Part shown: piece after piece, positions 33,400-44,900 of the stretch
Numbering within the stretch: position 1 is the stretch's first letter
How the letters are laid out: each line of letters starts with the position of its first letter
Assembly: GCA_014155875.1 (NCBI GenBank)
Contig: JACEFZ010013534.1
Location: 377,501-441,500 of the forward strand
Direction: 5' to 3'
DNA from: Cepaea nemoralis
Lineage: Eukaryota; Mollusca; Gastropoda; Stylommatophora; Helicidae
DNA length: 64,000 nt
Made by a program: the position numbers and the translations under genes
Notes under the pieces: generated by a model
The model's input: only the letters and a program-made list of their open reading frames with translations
What the model was told of the DNA's origin: nothing
Database searches by the model: none

Positions 33400-34030
33400 A
33401 CAAACACACACTAAACGCATTGAATACCAACAGAAGAGTAATATTGCGGTGGAAACTGACATATTGTGGCATAACAAGAAATGTGAGAGCAAACACGTTG
33501 TCAAATTAGGGGACACCACACGTACATACGAATCAATCTATAAACTTCAATGAAAAGAGGACCAACATCTTGGTCGTTAAGAAGAAAGCCCACTACAGAG
33601 ACACTGACAACTATTTTCATAGTGCAAAACAGGTAATCATGTTCCGTCTCTGAACAGTAAACAGCAGAGTAGACAATCTTTCACGAAGACTCAAAGCGGG
33701 TCTGTCACCCATGTGTACGTGTGAACAAACTATACAGACAGCTGAACAGATCCTTAAAAATGGAAACATGATGACTAAATTGCGGTATCATTTCTGGTCA
33801 CTCCATACGCACATTAACGCACAGCTATTTGGAAGCTTTCGCGAGCACAATATAAAAAGCTAACACGAATACTTGTGTACACATTATTAAGCAGCAGCTG
33901 AAGAAAAAAGAAGGAAATGAAAAATAAGGTAAGAAATATATTCCTTCTACTTTCCTGTCAATTTACAAATTATTTACCCGATGCCTCTGTAAATTCTCGG
34001 GTGTTTACTAATATTACACATTGCACCCCT
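33173..34030. other. Intergenic, with a 39-base poly-A
   Basis: No gene recognised. It contains a run of A at 33360-33398 and nothing else diagnostic. I found no gene-like sequence ending at the poly-A, so a processed pseudogene is not supported. Confidence 0.5.
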
Positions 34031-34034
34031 CTCG

Positions 34035-34275
34035 GGATTCTCCGTGGTGAAATGGTCAAGCCGTCTGACTCGGCCTCCGAAGGTTGTATGTTCGATTCCG
34101 GGCCGCGTCCTTCATCTCATGAGTGCATTGTCTAGGAGACTCCCGAGGGTCGTCGCTGGAGGTACGGAGTTCGCTCTTTGTGCGACGCTTTCCGCGCTGC
34201 GGAAAGAAACTGAGCCATACGGGATAAAAACCCGGTGCAAAGCAGCCGACCCTGTCGATTTTAAGCTACTTCTTT
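34035..34275 (+). mobile_element. tRNA-derived SINE (family A, copy 3)
   Basis: CCGTGGTGAAATGGTCAAGC and a GTTCGATTCC B box, with the same GCGCTGCGGAAAG body and CGACCCTGTCG end as the other two copies. Confidence 0.85.
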
Positions 34276-34604
34276 CATTAGACCCACTCCCATACGAATC
34301 AGGATACGCCTTGTGTGTCATCTGAATTGGCGGGGCTTTCATTACTGTAAACATAAATTTGTTAGCGAGAAATCACTAGTTTTTCAGCAAAACATCAAAT
34401 AAATGTCCCCGCTTTCGATGATTTAAGTTGCTTTTGGACCTATCAAAGACATATTCCTTGGGTGGGGGTAAATATAAGACGGCTGGAAAAATTTCATAAC
34501 GATGCAACAGACAGTTTTCAAAATAATTGATCGTGAATGAAGGCATTCTTTTCGGGACATACTATAGTTATCAGTGTCTCTCGCTAGCAGCCGAACCGAC
34601 ACCC

Positions 34605-34663
<59 letters not shown>
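34605..34663. repeat. (GAT)n microsatellite
   Basis: About 19 perfect GAT triplets. A His-repeat open frame on the minus strand is an artefact. Confidence 0.97.
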
Positions 34664-34664
<1 letters not shown>

Positions 34665-34717
34665 TATTCATTTCTTTCTCAGGCTTCCTGTTCAACTCTG
34701 TAAACGCCAACTAAATC

Positions 34718-34770
34718 TCCGGTTCGTACCGGAATACGATCAGCGTCGCCAGTAGTGGGGTGTACTAAAT
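34718..34770. repeat. Short dispersed motif shared with 47208-47255
   Basis: GGTTCGTACCGGAATACGAT plus CAGCGTCGCCAGTAGTGGGG resembles GGTTCATACCAGAATACGAT plus CAGCATTGCCAATAGTGGG near 47210. Probably ends of one SINE family. Confidence 0.55.
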
Positions 34771-34827
34771 CTTCAAACTTCAAATCACGAATCAAACAAA
34801 TAAATCAATATATCCGTCTTATTAATT

Positions 34828-35100
34828 TGATGAGGAATCGGGGTATCGCGGCCTCAAGGCCTGCTGGTCACGTGTTCGAATCCTCCTTATGGCAGATATA
34901 TTCTTTTAAAAAATAAATTAACGTGCTGTCATGTGCACCGAGAATAAATGGGTGCCATGAATTGTTCTGGGAAGTAAACCTAGCCGGGGTGATATTCACC
35001 ACCTCACGTATCGAGGGGGTAATTGATCTATACAATTATGAGACTAGCACCGTATACCCAACATGACTCAGGGTGTGCAATAGGCAACTTTAACTGACTT
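34828..35100 (+). mobile_element. tRNA-derived SINE (family D)
   Basis: A tRNA-like head GGGGTATCGCGGCCTCAAGG with a B box GTTCGAATCC at about 34873, followed by an AT-rich body. Single copy here. Confidence 0.55.
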
Positions 35101-35174
35101 TCATAGTCTCAGAAATGTCCAAACATTTCCCATTTCTTGTCGCGGTGCAGATCAAGTGGTTTCACACAACAAAT

Positions 35175-35562
35175 TCAGTCATTCATTCAGCAGCATGTCC
35201 TTTGCAGAACAATCGCTCCCATAACAACCGTCAGGAATACTTTTCGGTCATAAGCGTCCGATACACCCATCTGGAGACCATCTGCCACATCCTGCTCAAA
35301 TCTTCTCTTTGGCCCTCCTCTTCTTCTCTTCCCAAGCATATACCCTTCCATGATTGTTCTCTCCAAACTTTTATGACGTTTTAGTGACCAAATTATTTCA
35401 ATTTGTGTGTGTGTGTGGTGTGTTATCGCCTTTGGTAGTCTACCTTCTTCAGTTCTAGTCGTGTGGATGCATTTATTCTTTTCTGTATCCAAGATATTTT
35501 TAGAACCCGTCTATAACAGTTATATTCAAAGGCATTTATGCGCTGTTCAGCTTGTTTAGTAA
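35175..35562 (-). pseudogene. RTE/BovB-like LINE 3' end (copy 3, distal part)
   Basis: The minus strand matches RTE copy 2 from about 13713 to its end: TKQAEQ.INAFEYN, a shift, then SLKRHKSLERTIMEGYM, KRRRGG.KRRF and a GAAT-type tail at 35175-35195. Homology stops exactly at 35562, where Penelope 3' sequence begins. The upstream part of the same element may be at 44165-44900. Confidence 0.85.
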
Positions 35563-37615
35563 TTTGAATAACGAAGACACAAACAATAGATTGCACGATT
35601 TATTGCCTGGCATATTTCGCTGCATCTCGTCAGGTACATACTGCAGAAATCACACAACTTACGTGAATTAACTAGATAAATCCTTCAAGTTGAAATATAC
35701 ACATATTCGCACAGTAATGTCAATTATCTACCACGGTAATTTTAAGCTGACTAACATGTCTTTCTGTTTGCACAATTCTAACTTGCGTTGATAGATCATA
35801 ATTGCTTCTGCAAATTTTAACAAGCGAGTATTTTGTGTGTTAAACAACACGCGAAAGGCAGTGTCTCTGTCAACCACATGGCCGCTCTCGACAATGTGCC
35901 TACCAATTGAAGACGCCGGGAGCTTCCGGTGTGTCGGCCCCACGAGGCTAGCATCTCCTGTGTGTTGTATCTTGTTGACCCATTGAGGTATGTGTTCTGA
36001 CACTCGTTTGTTAAGCTGTCTCTCTGTTCTACCAATGTAGAAGGCCTGGCATCTACATGTGAATTGGTAAATACAATTGTTTGTGGCGTACAGAGGAACA
36101 GGCTCTTTGACTGCTGGTGTAGGAATCGGTACGGTTTTATATCTAATGACTGGAGTTGCAGCACAGAATGTTCGGCCTACTGCTGTAGTAAGCCGGTCTT
36201 GTAGACGTTGCATTACGTCATCCCCTCGAAAGGTTAGCTGGATGAATACCTTGAGTTTAGGGACTGTAGTTAAGTCTGGTTTTGGTTTGGGCTGTTGGCA
36301 GTGGCGCTTTATAAATCCTGTGGAGTACCCATTCAGGTTTAAGACATTCTTCAGAGTTTCAAATTCCTCTGTCAGTGTGTCCTGGGTGCATATCTTTCTA
36401 GCACGGTCAAACAGGGTCCGTACTAAGCCCCGTTTGTACTGGACAGGTGTGAAGCTCTGAAAATTTAGGTATTGGCCAGTCCATGTTCCTTTGCGATACA
36501 CCGATCTTTGAATTGTGCCGTCTGCTCTACGTCTCATTAGAATATCTAGGAACGGTAACGCTTCGTTGTGTTCGTGTTCCATAGATAGAGAGATGTTTTT
36601 ATGCGTCTTGTTCATTGTGGCCTGGAACGATGTTGCTTGTAGCTCGTCTGTGGTGATAATTAGTATATCGTCCACATAACGACGGTAAAAGGCCAAGTTG
36701 TTTATGTCTGAGGATCTCTTTTCTTCTAAATGTGCCATGAAGATGTCCGCTAGAATAGGACCAAGAGGACTCCCCATGGCCACTCCGTCAATTTGGCGGT
36801 ATGACTTAGTTAGAAAATTGAATTGTATGTTGGCGGTACATAGTAGTAGTAGCCTCTCCAGAATAGGTGTTGGTATGCCTAATTTTAGTTGTTTGTCTTC
36901 AATGCGTTCCCTTATTATTTTCACTGTCTCCTCTAATGGATCGTTAGTGAATAGGGAGGCTATATCCATGGATGCCATGTGTTTGTTATTTATGTCCATA
37001 GTATCCAATAATTCCACCAGTTGGAATGTATCTCTGAGTGTTCTTGGATCGAAGGACTGTCGTACTGACTTTAATATTTCGGCTAGCCATCTCGCCATTC
37101 GGTGTTGTGCAGAGTTAACCATGGACAGGATAGGTCTTAGCGGGATGCCGGGCTTGTGAAGTTTGAATAGACCGTACATCTGAGGAGTCTGCTAGCCACG
37201 TGGTGTGTGCGTTTTTGCAGTGGCCTCACTGATGAGTCCCGTATTCACAAGTGACTGGATCTCTTTCCTCATTATTACATCCAGGTCCTCCGACTTGTTT
37301 ACTTTTTGATCTATCCTGAATTTGGATTTGATCCATTTTTCTCTGGTTGTCTGACATGTCCATCAGTACTGCACCGCTCCCTTTGTCAGGTTTCAGTATG
37401 ACGAGGGTTTTGTTAGCCTTTAACGCTTTTAACGCAGTAAGGTGTTCGTTGGTCAGCGGACATGTCTGTTTAGAGGGTGTTGTGCGATACTGGTGTTCTA
37501 AATCTACCAGTTTGGCCTTCAGCCACCCGACCGACTCAGCAGAAGTAGGTGATAACTTGGAGACTTGATCAAACAACATTTCAAACTGTGCTTGCGACTC
37601 AACACGGTTGACGTG
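35561..37615 (-). mobile_element. Penelope-like element, 3' part
   Basis: A minus-strand PLE with the 3' terminal sequence AACGAAGACACAAACAATAG (35569-35588), a hairpin at 35602-35632, the GIY-YIG domain, RT, and an N-terminal region interrupted at 37616 by a gypsy LTR. An N-terminal continuation lies at 43834-44155. Confidence 0.88.
35728..37615 (-). pseudogene. Penelope-type RT with GIY-YIG endonuclease
   Basis: Minus-strand frames. From 37615 to 37226 comes the N-terminal part with ALKANKTLVILKPDKGSGAV. A frameshift near 37270 and a stop near 37195 follow, then an open frame from 37179 to 35728 (483 codons). It holds FKLHKPGIPLRPILS, MDIASLFTN, GVAMGSPLGPILADIFMAHLE, the catalytic YRRYVDDILI, and a C-terminal GIY-YIG nuclease (CIYQFTCRC, FYIGRTERQLNKRVSEH). 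The catalytic boxes are intact. PLEs copy RNA into DNA and use this nuclease for integration. The two frame breaks and the gypsy insertion show it is inactive. Confidence 0.92.
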
Positions 37616-38123
37616 TGTCAGAGTCCAGAAAGGGGACATTGATGCAGTGACATCGTTACGCCCGCCAGGCGACTTAGCTCCCAGTAGGGACGCAGTAACT
37701 TCGTTACGCCGCCAGGCGAATAGTGGTTACCGGCCTGCAAGACTGCTGGCTGACAAGCGACCAGCGGTCAAGCAAGGACGACGCTAAACGCACGCATGCC
37801 TCGTGACGTCACCTGAGGTGAGAGGCGAGTTGCGAGTTAGCGGCAGACAGCTCTGGGACTTCGACTCGGACAGACGTGTGCAGAGAGAAAGGCGTTGTGT
37901 GGTATCTGTACTGAAAGTCGAGTGTCTGGACATCTTGAGTGAGACTTGTGAGCTGTATGTAAGTGTATTGAAGTATCGAGTATATATTGTTGTGATCATC
38001 GTTCTGTATTTGAGATGTGAATAAATCCATAGAACGGTGTGTCGTTGAGTCTTACGCCAAATCACGTTGTACTTGTACTGTCCCACACTGTTAGGTTAGC
38101 GAGCCAAGTTTAAGACCCTGACA
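37616..38123 (+). mobile_element. 5' LTR of the gypsy element
   Basis: About 508 bp from TGTCAGAGTCC to GACCCTGACA, so TG...CA ends in a short inverted repeat, at the exact point where Penelope coding sequence stops. Inside are a CRE-like GTGACGTCAC (37804-37813), TATATATT near 37980 and AATAAA at 38020-38025, the order of U3, R and U5. I found no matching 3' LTR downstream. Confidence 0.65.
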
Positions 38124-38968
38124 AGTGTGGACGTGGTGGCATTCGTCCGGCTTTAAAATGAACGTGTTTATGTGATTAACGATTTAAAACTAGAGTTTGT
38201 GTACTTATAATTTTGTCAAACTTTATAGTACATGTAATGTGATCGTGGAAGGCTCATTTTGATTATTAACTACATTATCTAAACATGTGTAAGACTATTT
38301 GTAAACGTACAGTGCATCCATATTGTTTCATCTTGTAAGCGTGTAAAACATTTGTGATTTGTGAACATTGTCACCGTTTTGACCTTGTCGACATTGTGAT
38401 CTTGTCGCCATTTTGACCTTGTCACCATCTTGTAAACTTGATGTCTATGTCCTTACTGAATGTCATCTTGATGTAAGTGATGTGTCATCAATGTTGTAGA
38501 GTGTTGAGATACATGTAGATTGTCTTTGTGAAGTGAGTTGTCGGAAGCAACAAGTTTGGAAAGAAAGTGACTTGTGTTTGAAAAAAAAAAATTGTTGACA
38601 GACAAACTTACGACCTACAACTACACTCGACGCCATACAAACCTAATCAACACTTAGTGACAAGCAGGCACACACCAACAAATAGACGCTAATTTATTTT
38701 CCTCCAAAATAAAGCAGGTTTTTCCGTACCATCCGAAACCTTGCCGTAGAGGTCATTTGTGTTCTCGAAGTAACGACCCTACAGTTCCTAGCCCGATTTC
38801 CAACCATTCTTCACCGCACCGAGGGCACTTGAGTATATGTTTCTTTTTCTATACTTTAAGGAAGCAATTTGAGGCACGTGTTGTCATTAGAAATATATTG
38901 TAAATTGTTCATTACTAACCACTTATAACATATTTTGTGTGGCTGGTATTTCATTGACATTTTTCATC
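38124..38968 (+). other. Gypsy element leader
   Basis: Non-coding T-rich leader between the LTR and gag, with an imperfect CATTTTGACCTTGTC repeat at 38365-38435, A10 near 38580 and a second AATAAA at 38710. I cannot name the primer tRNA. Confidence 0.5.
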
Positions 38969-39988
38969 ATGTCTTCATTATTTGATTTCATTGATATGGG
39001 GATAAAATTACATTTAACAGGTGATGAATTAACAAAATGGAGTGAGAAGAAATACTCTGAATACTGTGAACGCGAAGAAAGAGAAGCTGAAAGAGCTCTA
39101 AAGCAGGCAGAGATGGCTGCCAAGCAAGTAGAGGCAGAAACAGCTTTAAAGCAAGCAGAAGTAGAACTGGCTGCAAAGACAAAGCAAGCTGAGATAGATA
39201 GTGAATTAAAGAAGGCAGAAATTGCAGCTCAGAGCAAGAGAGAAGAACTGGAGTTACAGTTGAAAATGAAACAACTTGACACTGAGACTGCTATTAACAA
39301 AGAGTCTAAGAAATCTGAGAGACTGGAGAAAGAAAACCAGTATAAGAATATCAAGGTATTGTACGTAATTATACCTCGGGTGACTGCATCGCAGCCTTTA
39401 CCCAAATTTTGAAACTTAATGGAACATTACCAAGTTCCACTGTCTGAATGGAATATTGTTTACATGAGGAGTTTGTCAGGGGAACCTCTTAAAGTCATTG
39501 AAACCATCCCCAAAGACCTCAGAAAAGATTACCATTATCTGAAATCTAAGATTATGGCACATTTATGTTAGATGAGGCAGGTTACAGAGAACAATTCAGT
39601 AAGTTGAGCCCAAAACCGACTCAAACGTTCTCTGATTACCTCTGCTTAGTCCGAGATATATTCACCAAATGTAATTCAGCAGCTAAAATTGACAAAAATT
39701 ACCAGAAATTATAAGATCTGATCATTAGAGACAAAATTGTATCATCTATTCCTTCAGCATTTTCTAATTTTTGTTAGAGAATGAATGCACTAGTGTGGAT
39801 GAGATTGAGAGACGGGGTTCGGCGTACTACACAGCCAACAACATTGTTTTGCCACTGAAGCTACTGACATTACCTTTGTAGCAGCGGCTAACTATGACAA
39901 ACCCTACAGTAGGCAGAAACCTCAAAGGCCTACCTCGGAGAAGTTTAAGCATTGTAGTTATTGTAAATTTTCACATAATCAGAATGAA
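38969..39988 (+). pseudogene. Gypsy gag, degraded
   Basis: From the ATG at 38969 the frame encodes LFDFIDMGIKLHLTGDEL and a long charged coiled coil with LKQAE repeats up to 39412, as in many Ty3/gypsy gag proteins. After a stop, pieces of the capsid region follow in different frames (SEWNIVYMRSLSGEPLKVI around 39450, KPTQTFSDYL around 39615). A Cys-rich knuckle HCSYCKFSHNQNEMC at about 39950 leads into the next frame. It would form the particle that packages element RNA. Frameshifts and stops make it inactive. Confidence 0.8.
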
Positions 39989-42376
39989 ATGTGCGATAAA
40001 CAACCAGGATACCATACGTACCTATTAAACATGGTAAACAGACAAGATCAGGAGCGTAAATCCTTCAGAAGTTTGCGTAAATGTTTCCTCTGTAAGGCGT
40101 ACGGACACCATCGAAAAGATTGTAAAGGTAGGCACATGACCAACAAAGCAAATGCCGCCTTGTTTGACAGTTCGGCGTCAGACGAAGAACAGCCAGAGAA
40201 ACACCCTGTGAACTCAGCACAGGCTTTTGACATATTTAGCGCAAATAAATGCTCTGTTTGTAACACCTTCTATGAAGATGGTATTTTAACATGCGGTCAC
40301 GCCATCCCTATTGCCAATAAAGAAGCTAATTTGGTAGTAGATTCAAAAGGCAAGATAATCATCCATCACGGATATGTGAATGGCAAGGCAGCTACAGTCC
40401 TTCGTGACACAGGCAGTTCACTTATTGGTCTAAAGAGAACGTTCATAATGCCTACAGACTATACAGGCAGGCACGTAACATGCAGAACATTCTCAGGCAA
40501 TATTGAGAAATACCCATTAGCATGGGCATATATTGAAACACCTTTCCTCACTGGGAAAGTAAAGTGTGCTGCATTAATAAACCCAGTGTGTGATGTAATT
40601 ATTGGAAATTTACCAGAGGTGAATGATAAACCTCATGACATAACATCTCTATGTATTGATGACACCATGACATCACCATCAAATGTCATCATGAATACTG
40701 TCACACCACCTATTGATTGTATAGTAGCTAATGTAGCACTAAGTTCTCATGACATCATTGATAACATTGTTCCATCATCATCTGATATCATTGAATGTGT
40801 GAACGCAGTAACGAGATCTACTGCTAGAGAGCAAGATGAAAGTAATCAAACTGAGGCTATACAAATGCTTAGCCCAGAATCACTACCTACTAACACCATG
40901 AAGGAAACATTTGTAACAGCTCAAAAAGCTGATCCTTCATTGTCAAAATACTTTAATCTGATCGGCCAAAAGCCAAAGGTAACAAAGAATGCAAAATGGC
41001 ATTTTGCTATGAAAAATGATATACTCACCAGGTATTATACCAAAGGTGACAATACAACAGAGCAAACTGTTTTGCCAACAAATTATCGCAAGCAAGCCTT
41101 ACATCTTGCTCACGATATACCTCTTGCAGGGCACATGGCATACGTTAAGACCAGATCAAGGTTATTGACACAGTTCCATTGGCCAAAATTTTGCAATGAC
41201 ATTAAAGAATATTGCAGAAGTTGTGACACCTGCCAGAAACTGGTAAAAAAAGGGAAAAACCCACAGGCAAAGTTACAAGTTACTGACTTAGCCAGTCGAC
41301 CTTTTGAAAAACTATCTGTTGACATAGTGGGCCCTCTTAATCATACAACAATTAAAGGGAATAAATATATTCTAACTGACATTGATCAATGTAGTCGCTG
41401 GCCAGAAGCGATTCCGCTAAAGAACATTACTGCCAATGATATAATGGAAGTTTTCTTCCATATTTTTTCTCGGATAGGTTTTCCAGATACTATCCAATCT
41501 GATAGGGGCACTCAGTTTATTGCTGCATCCACCCAAGCTTTCACCAAAATGTTGGGAGTGAAGCAATGTTTCAATTCCCCTTACCATCCTCACAGTAGTG
41601 GAATTGTGGAAAAATTTAACGGGGATCTAAAGCATATGCTTGCCAAAGTAACGCAAGAGCACCCCAATAACTGGGATGTATATCTACCAGCTATTCTTTT
41701 TGCTTATCGCGAGGTACCTCATTCTAGTACCGGTTTCTCTCCTTTTGAACTTATCTATGGTGCCAAACCACGCGGCCCATTAACTATTTATCACCAAATG
41801 TTAACTGATTCTACTCCAGTACTTAAACCCATATCATCATACGTATATGTCACATCATTGCGTGAAAGAATCATCAAATCTTGTGTTATTGCAAAGAATG
41901 CACTAAAACTATCTGGTGCTACTTATAGACAGTATGCTGACAAAGGTAACAGGACGATAACTTTGACACCTGGACAGGACGTTCTTCTTCTACTACCTAG
42001 TGACAGACACCTATTGACTGATTCTTGGCAGGGACCTTTTAAAGTGACGAGACAGATTTCACCTGTAGACTACGAAATCCTCATAAAAGACAAACATAAA
42101 ATATTTCACATAAATATGCTAAGACCATACCACAACAGAGAAAACGAACAAGACGATACGACAGCTTGTAAAGTGATAATAGATCACGAAGACGACGATG
42201 CTAGTGACGAGATTCCAACGCCTGCATTAGACACGACAAACTGCTTGAAGGAGATCAAAATCAACCCAAAGTTGACTCAAGCAGAGACAAACAGTTGCAA
42301 ACAGCTTATACAGCAATACAACACCATCTTTTCCAACAACCCAGGACAATACAATAAGACTGTGCATCGACTATAG
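39989..42376 (+). pseudogene. Gypsy pol part 1: zinc knuckle, protease, integrase
   Basis: 795 open codons. In order: a CCHC knuckle CFLCKAYGHHRKDC (residues 32-45); an aspartic protease with DTGSS (140-144); integrase with an HHCC zinc site (about 372-414) and a DD35E core at Asp 444, Asp 505 and Glu 540 (VDIVGP, SDRGTQF, GIVEKF); a GPF/Y-type module near 680 (WQGPFKV) and INMLRPYH. Directly after integrase comes QQYNTIFSNNPGQYN, the stretch that normally sits just before RT. So integrase precedes RT here. The frame ends where an RT deletion begins. Confidence 0.9.
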
Positions 42377-43220
42377 GAAGCTAAATAAAATAACTATTCT
42401 AGATTTAGAGACAATGACAGAGCACATTAAAACGTTAGAACAGACATTTGAACGTATTAGACAGCACGGACTGACTGTAAAGCCTGCAAAAGTAGACATA
42501 GCCTACCAGGAAATAACTTTCTTGGGGTACAAAATATCCAATGGCTTTGTCATGACAGACGATAAAATTGTGTCCAAGATACTAAAACTCTCACTTCCGA
42601 CTACTAAGAAACAAGTCAGAAGTTTGTTGGGATTAATAAATTATTACAGGCAGTTCATTCCTGATTTTTCCGAACTGACCGAAGTGTCTACTAATTTACT
42701 AACCAAAGACAAACCAGAGAAAATTGTAAACAATGAATGCCTACAAATTGCATTCCGAAAAGTGCTATCATATTTTTCTGATAATAGTTTGAATAATCTC
42801 ATCCTCAAATTGCCTAACCTCCGTTTACCTTTCAGATTGCGTACAGATGCTAGCTCCGTGGCGATTGGTGCAGTCTTGTTGCAGGAGTACAACAACATAC
42901 TCCATCCCGTTTACTTCGTATCCAGAAAACTAAAAGCCAGAGAACAGGCTTGGTCCATTCCTCAGTTGGAAGCCCTAGCTTTAGTGGTAGGTATAACCAA
43001 ATTGTCCAGATTTCTTCTAGGACGTCACTTTATCGTGGAATCTGACAGCAGCCCTTTACGGTTTATAAATTCAGGAGTACCCTCAAATCATATGGTAGCG
43101 CGTTGGTCTCTTAAACTTCAAGATTACAGCTTTGAGGTTCGACATATTCCAGGCAGATCCAATTCAATTGCCGATCTTTTGTCCCGTTGTCCGACCGACC
43201 CAGTAAGCACCAATGTCTGA
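42377..43220 (+). pseudogene. Gypsy pol part 2: deleted RT, then RNase H
   Basis: In the frame after the deletion, the RT finger motif DYRKLNKITI (from 42369) is followed within a few codons by EHIKTLEQTFERIRQHGL, which belongs after the active site. The whole palm including YxDD is missing. Then come the RT thumb (FLGYKIS, VRSLLGLINYYRQFI) and a gypsy RNase H with RTDASSVAIGAVL, LEALALV, VESDSSPLRF and a final ADLLSR, ending in a stop at 43220. No integrase follows. The element cannot reverse-transcribe itself. Confidence 0.9.
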
Positions 43221-43833
43221 GTGCAGTGTGTACACTCGGACCGACACAGCCAGTCATTAGTGAATTATTTTTTCCATTCACAAAAAGCTGTGCAATGTCT
43301 ACAATATTGTGATAGGGATTACCCCCATTATAAATAGTGTTCTTATTTTACTAGTTCATGTAGTGATTGTCGTGTATAATTGTGTAGTGTGTGGTAGAAA
43401 GCGAACTTTATTAATTGTATATACCAAGAACAATAACAGTGTCACATTCGCGCAAGTACTTACCTTAAGCGAACTATCCAAGTTAACAGTGACATCTGCG
43501 TGTGGATCATTCCATTTTAATGACGAGTATGAATGTGTAAACTGAACATTGACAGCTACTCCACTGCAGTGAACCGAAATCCATAATATTCGGTAGTGAA
43601 ACATCCAACATGAACATTCAATCGTAATCCAGAAGGTTTTGTGAAACATCGAACACATGAACTGTGAGAAAGGTACTTTCCGTAACTACATCAAACCGGA
43701 ACAAGTGTGTTCTACAAGCTTCAACATCAGCTGATTTTAATGTTCGTGTGTACTTCCGGATTAGTTAGAAAATTAGAGTAAAATTAGCAGACGACAAATA
43801 AAAGTTAAAATATCTATGACGATTCTAAAATCT
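43221..43833 (+). other. Gypsy 3' flank, no LTR identified
   Basis: About 610 bases between RNase H and resumed Penelope sequence. It may be the gypsy 3' UTR and an eroded LTR end. I could not align it with 37616-38123. No gene seen. Confidence 0.4.
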
Positions 43834-44155
43834 TTAGTACAGCCGATGTTTAGGCTTTATGCAGAAGTTTAATCCGTATGCAAGGGCCTCCGTTTCAATG
43901 TTGTTGAGTACGTACGACGATAAGTTCTTCACATACTTCTCTGGATTGTCTAGTACTGACGTTGTTACCTTTTCAGTGCACAGTGATTTGTTGAGGCGAG
44001 CATTCTCTGCGATTTTCACCTTGTACACTGTTTCTGTGCAGAATTTAGTGAACTTCAAGTAGCCATACAAGCTCATTTCTTTGGTGACGTAGTAGGCAGA
44101 ACTGTGTGTACGCTTCAAGTTGGCCAGCTTGGACTGGGTTTCTTCTATCTAGTTG
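43834..44155 (-). pseudogene. Penelope-like element, N-terminal part
   Basis: The minus-strand frame reads KLANLKRTHSS and then KYVKNLSSYVL and ALAYGLNFCIKPKHR. This NLSS...GLNF region is the standard N-terminal block of PLE proteins and is what the 37615 fragment lacks. It is best read as the same element, split by the gypsy insertion. Confidence 0.8.
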
Positions 44156-44164
44156 TTTGTCATA

Positions 44165-44900
44165 TATATATGAATTTTAATTATCCTTGTTTTTGCTATG
44201 TTAAAATATAAGTTGTGATTTTCACTATTTTTTTGGACTGAGGTTATTAGTTTTTCTATACCGTTCTGCGATGTGGATAGTAATACCGTATTATCAGTAT
44301 ATCGAATGTCCGATATTTATTGACCACCATTATTTAGGGCATCAAATTGCTCCTTGGTTATATCATCTCCTTAAATTTCTCGTTATATTTTCGGGGTAGG
44401 CCTACAGGTTAAACAAATAAGGGGACAGCACACAGCCCTGACGGAATCCTCGCTTTATGTCAAATAAATCTGATCTCTCGCCATCTATTCTAACTGTAGC
44501 TTGTTGGTCTACACAGAGCCTTTTTATGAGCTGTACTACATGTGATGGAAAGCCCATTTTCCTCATGATTTCCCAAAGTTTCTGATGTTTTCCACAACAA
44601 AACATGCGAATGGTTTTACATTAAATTCTATACAATTCTCTATTATTAAGCGCATGATGAGTATGTGATCTCTTGTTTCTCTTCATTGTCTAAATCCAGC
44701 TTGAACCACGTTACCCTTTTCCCATTTTCTTACGATGTCTTTCCATTAAGATTGTTAAGTTTACTTGCATACCTGATCAGGACAACAGTTCTATAGTTGG
44801 TGTATAATTTCATGCTGCTCTGTTTTGATATTAGAATGAAGATAGTTTCTTCATGCCTTTTGGCCACGTACCATATTTCCATAACTGTTTACATAATGCG
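44165..44900 (-). pseudogene. RTE/BovB-like LINE RT fragment (copy 3, proximal part)
   Basis: The minus strand matches RTE copy 2 from about 12700 to 13455: KLWEIMRKMGFPSHVVQLI, a GFRQGCVLSPYLFNL box and, beyond a break near 44400, LSTSQNG and NLYFNIAKTRI. Upstream pieces around 44670-44790 read as QAG.RQ and AELLS. Homology ends at 44165, next to the Penelope N-terminus. Confidence 0.8.

Noticed and set aside
35590..35660. Hammerhead ribozyme in the Penelope 3' end
   Set aside because: CTGACGA and GAAA boxes are present, but helix I cannot form around them. The inverted repeat CCTGAC/GTCAGG uses core bases, so a plain hairpin fits better.
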